Shown here piece by piece: positions 58,543 to 64,000 of a stretch of DNA of 64,000 nucleotides. This DNA comes from Tepidicaulis marinus (lineage in GTDB: Bacteria; Pseudomonadota; Alphaproteobacteria; Parvibaculales; Parvibaculaceae). The stretch spans positions 1-64,000 of the forward strand of contig NZ_BBIO01000001.1 in assembly GCF_000739695.1 (NCBI RefSeq), read 5' to 3'. The stretch's first letter is position 1, and every line of letters starts with the position of its first letter. The notes under the pieces are model-generated. The model was not told the origin of the DNA. It ran no database searches and worked only from the letters and a program-made list of their open reading frames with translations. The position numbers and the translations under genes are program-made.

Positions 58543-59405
58543 GTACCGGTCTTCAGCTTGTCACCCGTCTTCGTGTCGAAGTCGCTGGCATCGTGCCGCT
58601 CGGGCAGCTGGCTTGCCGGCTCGCCCCAGACCCGGTTCACCATCCGCCCGCGCTTGACGGCCGGACGTTCGGAAAGCTGATCGGTCCAGCGGATGACGTT
58701 CTTATATTCATGGACGGAGAGAAACTCGCCCGCTTCATAAAGAAGGCCTTTGGCCAGCGCCCCGTACCAGGGCCAGATCGCCATGTCGGCGATGGAATAT
58801 TCATCCCCCGCCATATATTCGCGCTCGGCCAGATTGCGGTCGAGCACATCGAGCTGGCGTTTGACTTCCATGGCGAAGCGGTCGATCGGATATTCGAGCT
58901 TCACCGGCGCATACGCATAGAAGTGGCCGAAGCCGCCGCCCAGATATGGCGCGCTGCCCATCTGCCAGAACAGCCAGTTCAAAGCTTCCGTGCGTTTGTG
59001 ATGTTCCTTCGGCAGGAAGGCGTCGAACTTCTCGGCAAGATAAAGCAGGATCGAACCGCTTTCGAAAACCCGCGTCGGCTCCTTCGTCGAATGATCGACC
59101 ATCACCGGAATTTTGGAATTGGGATTGACGGCGACATAGCCGCTGGAGAACTGATTGCCCTCGCTGATATTAATGAGCCAGGCATCATATTCCGCGCCTT
59201 TATGGCCGAGCTCCAGCAGCTCTTCCAGCATCACCGTCACTTTGACGCCGTTCGGCGTGCCGAGCGAGTAAAGCTGGATCGGATGTTTGCCAACCTGCAA
59301 TTCTTTTTCATGGGTGGGCCCGGCGATCGGCCGATTGATGCTGGCAAAGCGCCCCCCGCTTTCCTTGTCCCAGGTCCAGACTTTCGGCGGTGTATATTCG
59401 CTCAC
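58539..59405 (-). CDS. yghU: Glutathione-dependent disulfide-bond oxidoreductase YghU
   Basis: A 288-residue GST-fold protein. The N-terminal thioredoxin-like domain includes LYSLGTPNGVKVTVMLEELL and NPNSKIPVMVDH, and the helical domain has EALNWLFWQMGSAPYLGGGF and MAGDEYSIADMAIWPWYG. These match the YghU/YfcG nu-class family, which reduces disulfides with glutathione. The coupled MmcQ gene suggests a shared transcript. Likely role in oxidative stress or detoxification. Confidence 0.88.
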   Translation of the reverse strand: MSEYTPPKVWTWDKESGGRFASINRPIAGPTHEKELQVGKHPIQLYSLGTPNGVKVTVMLEELLELGHKGAEYDAWLINISEGNQFSSGYVAVNPNSKIPVMVDHSTKEPTRVFESGSILLYLAEKFDAFLPKEHHKRTEALNWLFWQMGSAPYLGGGFGHFYAYAPVKLEYPIDRFAMEVKRQLDVLDRNLAEREYMAGDEYSIADMAIWPWYGALAKGLLYEAGEFLSVHEYKNVIRWTDQLSERPAVKRGRMVNRVWGEPASQLPERHDASDFDTKTGDKLKTGT

Positions 59406-59652
59406 GATCTTCTTCCCTCTTCACGTTTATGATGTCGGTTGCGCCTAGAATTCTCTCTTAGCCCGCGGCGCGCAAGGGCTGCGTGCGCCGGACATCTCAT
59501 CACCGGCATGGCGCGGCGCAGAACTGAAGCGGCTTCACAATCTTGTTACGGCCCTGTCACGGCGCGCCCGAAACCATCTTCCGGGCCGCGCTGCCCGCCA
59601 GACACACCGAAAGAGCATACCTAAGAACCGGCAGGGCCCGGCGCAAGGCACC
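59406..59652. other. Intergenic region without a recognised feature
   Basis: No protein-like frame, RNA gene or clear repeat is seen. Frames on either strand here have low coding character. The regulatory part of the gap begins at 59653. Confidence 0.5.
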
Positions 59653-59699
59653 TTGACAGAATAAGACACGCGTCCTAATTACGTCTAGGACAATTGTCC
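59653..59699 (+). promoter_or_regulatory. Promoter and overlapping operators of the TetR gene
   Basis: TTGACA (59653-59658) and TAATTA (59676-59681) are spaced 17 bases. GTCCTA (59672-59677) and TAGGAC (59686-59691) form an inverted repeat across the -10 box, and GGACAATTGTCC (59688-59699) is a second perfect palindrome sharing its left half with it. The arrangement suits autorepression by the downstream TetR protein. Confidence 0.7.
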
Positions 59700-59729
59700 G
59701 AGAAACCGCCAACCTGCGCCTCTGCCGCC

Positions 59730-60362
59730 ATGACCCGCACCAGCCGAAAACACCAAGCAAAAACGCCCGGCCAAGCGCCGCAAAAACCCGGCACCCGCGC
59801 CCGCATCATCGAGGCGGCGGACCGGCTTTTTTACGAACAGGGCTATGAGCACACGTCTTTCGCCGATATTGCCGGCGCGGTGAACCTCTCGCGCGGCAAT
59901 TTCTATTATCACTTCAAGACGAAGGACGAGATTCTGGATGCGGTGATCGCCCACCGTCTCACCGAACGGGAAATCTGGCTTGCCGAATGGGAGCGTGAGA
60001 ACGACGACCCCGTGGCCCGCATCCGCCGCTTCATCGACATTCTGATCATGAACCGCGACAAGATCCTGCGCTATGGCTGCCCGCTCGGCAGCTTAAGCAC
60101 GGAGCTGACGAAACTCGATCACCCCTTGCAAGGGGAAGCGGGAAAGCTTTTCACACTCTTCCGCACCTGGCTCGCCCGGCAGTTTGCCCTTGCCGGACAA
60201 AAGCGCGGCGCCGACCGGCTGGCCATGCACCTGCTCGCCCTTTCCCAAGGCATCGCGACGCTCGCCAATACGTTTCACGACGAAACCTTCATCCGCCGGG
60301 AAGTGCGAGCGCTTTACACCTGGCTGGATGACGTCACAGGCAAAGGGAATGCCGGCGCGTAA
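59730..60362 (+). CDS. TetR-family regulator
   Basis: A 210-residue repressor. The HTH is ADRLFYEQGYEHTSFADIAG and LSRGNFYYHFKTKDEIL. The rest is helical (C-terminal TetR domain), with a Cys in ILRYGCPLGSLSTEL typical of the AcuR/NemR-like group in which a Cys may sense electrophiles. The ATG at 59730 begins the family-like part; a TTG at 59694 inside the palindrome would extend it by 12 residues. YciI-like and tag genes follow. Confidence 0.85.
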   Translation: MTRTSRKHQAKTPGQAPQKPGTRARIIEAADRLFYEQGYEHTSFADIAGAVNLSRGNFYYHFKTKDEILDAVIAHRLTEREIWLAEWERENDDPVARIRRFIDILIMNRDKILRYGCPLGSLSTELTKLDHPLQGEAGKLFTLFRTWLARQFALAGQKRGADRLAMHLLALSQGIATLANTFHDETFIRREVRALYTWLDDVTGKGNAGA

Positions 60363-60412
60363 AGCCGCCCCCTTCCAATTTATCACTCCCCCACCCCCCG
60401 AAAGGAAACCCC

Positions 60413-60700
60413 ATGTTCGTTATCGCACTGAAATTCGCCGGCGCCCGCGAGCGGGCCGGAGAATTCATGGAAGCGCACAAAGACTGGATCAAGAAAGGCT
60501 TCGATGACGGCGTCTTTTTAATGGTCGGCAATCTGCAGCCCGGTCTTGGCGGCGCGCTGCTCGCCCATGGCGCCTCGCGCGAGGAGGTCGAAAAGCGCGT
60601 GGCCGAGGACCCGTTCGTCGCCGAGAAAATCGTCACCGCCGATATTCTGGAAATCACCCCCGGACGCTGGGACGAGCGGCTTGCCTTTCTGGCAGGCTGA
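60413..60700 (+). CDS. YciI-family protein
   Basis: A 95-residue protein with a ferredoxin-like pattern: MFVIALKFAGARERAGEFM, HKDWIKKGFDDGVFLMVG and KIVTADILEITPGRWDERLA. This matches the YciI-like family, whose function is not settled. A GGAAACCCC stretch before the ATG may serve as ribosome site. It lies 50 bases after the TetR gene and 22 bases before tag. Confidence 0.78.
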   Translation: MFVIALKFAGARERAGEFMEAHKDWIKKGFDDGVFLMVGNLQPGLGGALLAHGASREEVEKRVAEDPFVAEKIVTADILEITPGRWDERLAFLAG

Positions 60701-60722
60701 AACGGGGCGGTAAGGAGACAGC

Positions 60723-61340
60723 ATGAGCACGACCATTACCGGGCCGGACGGAAAGCCGCGCTGCCGCTGGTGCGCGGCGGCGCCCGACTATCTGGACTAT
60801 CACGACCGCGAATGGGGCTTTCCGGTGGGCGATGACCGGCGGCTTTACGAAAAGATTTGCCTGGAAGGCTTTCAATCGGGCCTGAGCTGGCGGACGATCC
60901 TGGCAAAGCGGGAAAATTTCCGCGCCGCTTTCAAGGATTTCGATTTTGAAAAAGTCGCCTGCTTTACCGGGCGCGATGTGGACCGGCTCCTGAAAGACGA
61001 AGGCATCATCCGCCATCGCGGCAAGATCGAAGCAGCGATCAACAATGCCAAACGCGCCCTTGAGATGGTGGAAAAGGAAGGCTCGCTCGCCGCCTTCTTC
61101 TGGTCCTATGAGCCGGAGCCCGGCTCCCTCGGCAAGCCGCAAACGCTCACCACCTCGCCCCAGTCCATCGCCATTTCAAAAGAACTGAAAAAACGCGGCT
61201 GGAAATTCGTCGGCCCGACCACGGTCTTCGCTTTCATGCAGGCCATGGGCCTCATGAACGACCATGTGGAAGAGTGCGCCGTCCACGCCAAGGTGGAAAA
61301 AGCCCGCAAGGCCTTCAAGCGGCCGAAAAGATTGAAATAA
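60723..61340 (+). CDS. tag: DNA-3-methyladenine glycosylase I
   Basis: A 205-residue base-excision enzyme that removes 3-methyladenine. The zinc-binding N-terminus (RCRWCAAAPDYLDYHDREWG) and the catalytic region (ICLEGFQSGLSWRTILAKRE) are diagnostic, and a late HVEECAVHAKV supplies the remaining zinc ligands. Length is normal. AAGGAG precedes the ATG. It follows the YciI-like gene by 22 bases. Confidence 0.93.
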   Translation: MSTTITGPDGKPRCRWCAAAPDYLDYHDREWGFPVGDDRRLYEKICLEGFQSGLSWRTILAKRENFRAAFKDFDFEKVACFTGRDVDRLLKDEGIIRHRGKIEAAINNAKRALEMVEKEGSLAAFFWSYEPEPGSLGKPQTLTTSPQSIAISKELKKRGWKFVGPTTVFAFMQAMGLMNDHVEECAVHAKVEKARKAFKRPKRLK

Positions 61341-61348
61341 GGGGGAAG

Positions 61349-61424
61349 TGGTGCCGCTTGGGTGACTCGAACACCCGACCCCATCATTACGAATGATGTG
61401 CTCTACCAACTGAGCTAAAGCGGC
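61349..61424 (-). tRNA. tRNA-Thr (anticodon CGT)
   Basis: Read on the minus strand, GCCGCTT/AAGCGGC form the acceptor stem, GTTGGTAGAGC is the D arm, ATCATTCGTAATGAT is the anticodon arm with CGT, and GGGTGTTCGAGTCACCC is the T arm. CCA is encoded. All four arms pair cleanly. The tRNA is 76 nt long. Confidence 0.97.
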
Positions 61425-61426
61425 CC

Positions 61427-61465
61427 GCGAAGGGCCCGGACGGGCCCCGCAACTTCGCGCTTTTC
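61427..61465 (+). terminator. Hairpin next to tRNA-Thr
   Basis: GCGAAG (61427-61432) and CTTCGC (61453-61458) flank an inner GGGCCCG-GAC-GGGCCC stem, followed by GCTTTTC. On the plus strand this may end transcription coming from tag. On the minus strand it lies just upstream of the tRNA. Confidence 0.5.
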
Positions 61466-61700
61466 TACCGGTCTTGCCCCGGTTTGGCAACACTCTTCAT
61501 AAATCCTCTTGCAGATAAGCGGGGCAAACCTCACCTTTTCCGGGCCTGCCTGCACCAAGAGCCCGGAGAGTGCCATGCCTGCCCTAAAAGCCCGCCTTAT
61601 CCTGCCCGCCCGCTCTATCCCGAGAGCCACTGTAGGGCCTATTGGGCGGCGCGCGCGGACCCTCCGCCGCTCTTTGCCGCACCCCCGCATACCGCTCCAA

Positions 61701-62063
61701 ATGGCAGGGCCCCGGGCCCGGGCCGCCATCTCCGGCGCGCTGCGGCGGATGGTAAGGGGCTATGCGCAGCCCCTTTCCGTGCCCGAGCTTGCCCGCGAGG
61801 CCGGTCTTTCCACCGCTTATTTCGCCGCCGTCTTCCGCGAGGAAACGGGGCTTGCCCCGCATGACTGGCTGATTGCCCGGCGCATCGAGAAAGCCAAAGC
61901 CCTGCTCGCCCAAGGCGAAAGCCCGGCAGCGGTCGCCGCCGCTACGGGCTTTGCCGATCAGGCCCATCTCACCCGTACCTTCCGCGCCCGTACAGGGGAA
62001 ACCCCGGCAGCTTTTGCCCGTAAAGTGAAGGCCCGCGAGAGACCCGAAAAACCGGCAAGCTGA
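61701..62063 (+). CDS. AraC-type DNA-binding domain alone (possible truncated regulator)
   Basis: A 120-residue stretch that is only the AraC/XylS DNA-binding domain: LSVPELAREAGLSTAYFAAV is the first HTH and VAAATGFADQAHLTRTF the second. Normal AraC proteins have a further ~150-residue ligand domain before it. Sequence upstream of 61701 remains open to 61509 but is not protein-like. It could be a natural SoxS/MarA-type short regulator or the leftover of a larger gene; decayed clpP next door favours the latter. Confidence 0.55.
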   Translation: MAGPRARAAISGALRRMVRGYAQPLSVPELAREAGLSTAYFAAVFREETGLAPHDWLIARRIEKAKALLAQGESPAAVAAATGFADQAHLTRTFRARTGETPAAFARKVKARERPEKPAS

Positions 62064-62144
62064 GAATCCTTCAAGACTGGCCCGCGCGCCCTGCCTAGCC
62101 TTGCTCCCGAACAACCGTCAGGGACAACAGGCAGGAGCGGCCCC

Positions 62145-62617
62145 ATGAACCTTCTCATTCCAACCGTCATCGAACAGACGGCGCGCGGCGAACGCGCCTA
62201 TGACATTTATTCGCGCCTCCTCGGTGAGCGCATCATCTTCATGACAGGGGAGGTGAGCGGTGCGAGCGCGAGCCTCATTTGCGCGCAGCTGCTTTTCCTC
62301 GAAGCGGACAATCCGAAAAAAGACATCCACATCTATATCAACTCGCCGGGCGGCATTCTGACGGCGGGCCTCGCCATTTACGACACGATGCAATATGTCC
62401 GCCCGGATATCGCAACGCTTTGCCTCGGCCAAGCCGCTTCCGCCGGCTCGCTCGTCCTGATGGCAGGCGCCAGGTGGAAAAGCTCTACGCCCATCATTGC
62501 GGGCGCACGGAAGAGGAAATGCACAAGGCCATGGAGCGCGATAAGTATTTCGCGCCCGAAGAAGCAAAAGCCTTCGGCCTCATCGATCAGGTTGTCGCGG
62601 CCCGCCCCGCGCCCTAG
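62145..62617 (+). pseudogene. clpP paralogue with internal deletion and frameshift
   Basis: The frame from 62145 encodes a good ClpP N-terminus ([40 protein letters not shown] with the catalytic Ser). It then loses register at about 62470; a second frame ending at TAG 62617 continues with [20 protein letters not shown] and FGLIDQVVA, the ClpP C-terminal part. About 45 residues expected between the two parts, including the catalytic His, are missing, so an active protease cannot be made. This is probably not the housekeeping clpP. Confidence 0.8.
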
Positions 62618-62628
62618 CTCTTTTCTTC

Positions 62629-64000
62629 ATGCGCGACCTCGTTCTCATTCTGGGGGACCAGCTTTCCCCTAACCTTTCCAGCCTGCGCCGCACGGATAAG
62701 AGCCGGGCGCGCCTTCTCATGGCCGAGGTCATGGAAGAGGCCGCCTACGTGCCGCACCATAAAAAGAAACTGGCTTTCGCTTTTTCGGCCATGCGCCATC
62801 ACGGCGCGGCGTTGAAAAAGGCGGGCTGGCAGCTCACCTACCGCAAGCTGGAGGAAACGGGAAAGGAGGGCTCCCTTGCCCGCGAGGTTGCCCGCGCCGT
62901 CCAAGAACACCGCCCGCAGCGCCTGCTCGTCACCGAGCCCGGCGAATACCGGCTCAAAAAGGAAATGGAAAGCTGGGCGGAGCGCTTCTCGCTGCCCGTC
63001 GAGATTTGCCCCGACACCCGCTTCATCGCCTCTCATGAGGAATTCGCCCAATGGGCGGCGGGCCGCAAAGAACTGCGCATGGAATATTTCTACCGCGAGA
63101 TGCGCCGTAAAACCGGCCTTCTCATGGAAGGGGGCGCGCCTTGCGGCGGGAAATGGAATTTCGATGCGGAGAACCGCAAATCCCTGCCCAAGGGCCAGCG
63201 CTTTGCCGGGCCGCAGCGCACCGCGCCGGACAAGACCACGCGGGACGTGCTGGGGCTCGTCGACAAACGCTTCGCCGCCAATATGGGATCGCTATCGAAC
63301 TTCTGGTTCGCCGTCACCCGCAAGGAAGCGGAAAAAGCCCGTGATCATTTTCTGAAAACGGCGCTTCCCCTTTTCGGCGATTACCAGGATGCGATGGCAA
63401 GGGAAGAGCGTTTTCTCGCCCACTCCGTTCTTTCCATCTACATGAATGCAGGCCTCCTCGATCCGCTCGAAACGGCAAAGGCGGCGGAGGCGGAATATAA
63501 AGCCGGGCGCGTGCCGCTCAATGCCGCCGAAGGCCTCATCCGTCAAATCATCGGCTGGCGCGAATATGTGCGCGGCATCTACTGGCAGCGCATGCCCGGC
63601 TACACAGACAGCAATGCGCTGGGTGCCGAGCGCCCCCTGCCGGGTTTTTACTGGACCGGCGAGACGCAGATGGCCTGCCTGAAAGCGGCAATCGGTCAGA
63701 CGATCGAGGAAGCCTATGCTCATCACATTCAGCGCCTGATGCTCACCGGCACTTTCGCGCTTCTGGCCGGGGTGCGCCCGCAGGCGCTGCATGAGTGGTA
63801 TCTTGCTGTCTATGCCGACGCGTATGAATGGGTGGAAGCGCCCAACACGCTCGGCATGAGCCAATATGCCGATGGCGGCCTGCTCGGCTCCAAGCCTTAT
63901 GCGGCAAGCGGGGCCTATATCAACCGCATGTCGGATTATTGCAAAGCTTGCGCCTATAAAGTGAAAGAGAAGACGGGCGCGCAAGCCTGCCCTTTCAATT
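62629..64000 (+). CDS. Cryptochrome/photolyase-related protein, [4Fe-4S] type (3' end beyond window)
   Basis: The frame starts at ATG 62629 and has no stop before the window end (457 codons). [18 protein letters not shown] at the N-terminus and [20 protein letters not shown] in the helical FAD domain match the PhrB/CryB FeS-BCP group of (6-4) photolyase-related proteins. [12 protein letters not shown] and the cysteines in YCKACAYK and QACPFN near the end fit the [4Fe-4S] site. It likely repairs UV damage or senses light. Confidence 0.88.
   Translation, partial: MRDLVLILGDQLSPNLSSLRRTDKSRARLLMAEVMEEAAYVPHHKKKLAFAFSAMRHHGAALKKAGWQLTYRKLEETGKEGSLAREVARAVQEHRPQRLLVTEPGEYRLKKEMESWAERFSLPVEICPDTRFIASHEEFAQWAAGRKELRMEYFYREMRRKTGLLMEGGAPCGGKWNFDAENRKSLPKGQRFAGPQRTAPDKTTRDVLGLVDKRFAANMGSLSNFWFAVTRKEAEKARDHFLKTALPLFGDYQDAMAREERFLAHSVLSIYMNAGLLDPLETAKAAEAEYKAGRVPLNAAEGLIRQIIGWREYVRGIYWQRMPGYTDSNALGAERPLPGFYWTGETQMACLKAAIGQTIEEAYAHHIQRLMLTGTFALLAGVRPQALHEWYLAVYADAYEWVEAPNTLGMSQYADGGLLGSKPYAASGAYINRMSDYCKACAYKVKEKTGAQACPFN

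Noticed and set aside
59439-59624. Plus-strand 61-aa frame before the TetR gene
   Set aside because: Low-complexity, no ribosome site and no similarity that I recognise.
1-64000. CRISPR arrays, insertion sequences, rRNA genes, integrases
   Set aside because: I looked for regularly spaced repeats, transposase or integrase motifs and rRNA sequence and saw none.

Overview
The window is GC-rich and densely coded. Gene content points to an alphaproteobacterium: a VirB/VirD4-type transfer system, alpha-type CopA/CopB copper resistance, many acyl-CoA and short-chain dehydrogenase genes, and a [4Fe-4S] photolyase-related protein. A Parvibaculum-like or related lineage would fit, but that is inference from gene content alone.

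Layout. (1) 1-8841 is a copper and metal resistance block: a truncated TolC-type efflux protein, a Cys-rich exported protein, small metal-associated proteins, an amino-acid permease, an acyltransferase, a CsoR-type repressor, and a divergent operon of a His-rich exported protein, a DUF2231 membrane protein, multicopper oxidase CopA and outer-membrane CopB. A near-perfect palindrome between csoR and this operon is the likely Cu(I) operator. (2) 9141-33498 is one long minus-strand conjugation block: relaxase, MobC, accessory genes, ArdC/metallopeptidase/Toprim protein, VirD4, VirB11, a Cys-repeat exported protein, VirB10, VirB9, VirB8, a tiny lipoprotein, VirB6, VirB5-like, VirB4, VirB3, VirB2, then TraM-, TraL- and TraK-like genes. 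Many genes overlap by ATGA. Plus-strand insertions are a toxin-antitoxin pair (30477-31070), a single-TM gene (25838-26128) and a possible antisense zinc-ribbon gene (17390-17554). No replication or integration gene is visible, so the block is part of an integrated conjugative element or plasmid whose other end lies outside the window, or a remnant.

(3) 33749-43354 looks chromosomal: a small membrane protein, a large uncharacterised protein, a PQQ-type sugar dehydrogenase, SDRs, two crotonase-fold proteins, two acyl-CoA dehydrogenase-fold proteins and a TetR regulator, with two strong palindromic operators. (4) 43566-48679 holds YCF48-like, DUF1329 and DUF1302 proteins, an envelope set that usually accompanies an RND/MMPL exporter; a degraded second DUF1302 3' end lies inside it. 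(5) 49038-52199 holds a TetR gene divergent from a parallel beta-helix protein and a diheme cytochrome, a recurring gene pair of unknown function. (6) 52242-55512 holds a lipoprotein and a second copper set (PCu(A)C chaperone, Met/His-rich outer-membrane protein, DUF2946-like). (7) 55691-64000 holds an SDR, a flavin monooxygenase, MmcQ/YjbR, YghU, an auto-regulated TetR, YciI, Tag glycosylase, tRNA-Thr(CGT), an AraC-type DNA-binding domain alone, a broken clpP paralogue, and a photolyase-related gene running off the end.

How they work together: the two copper sets probably cover periplasmic Cu(I) oxidation, sequestration and export, with CsoR as the sensor. The conjugation block has almost all parts of a mating-pair formation and DNA-processing machine; a VirB1 transglycosylase and an identifiable oriT are the parts I could not find. 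The dehydrogenase/crotonase genes suggest catabolism of a CoA-linked substrate under TetR control.
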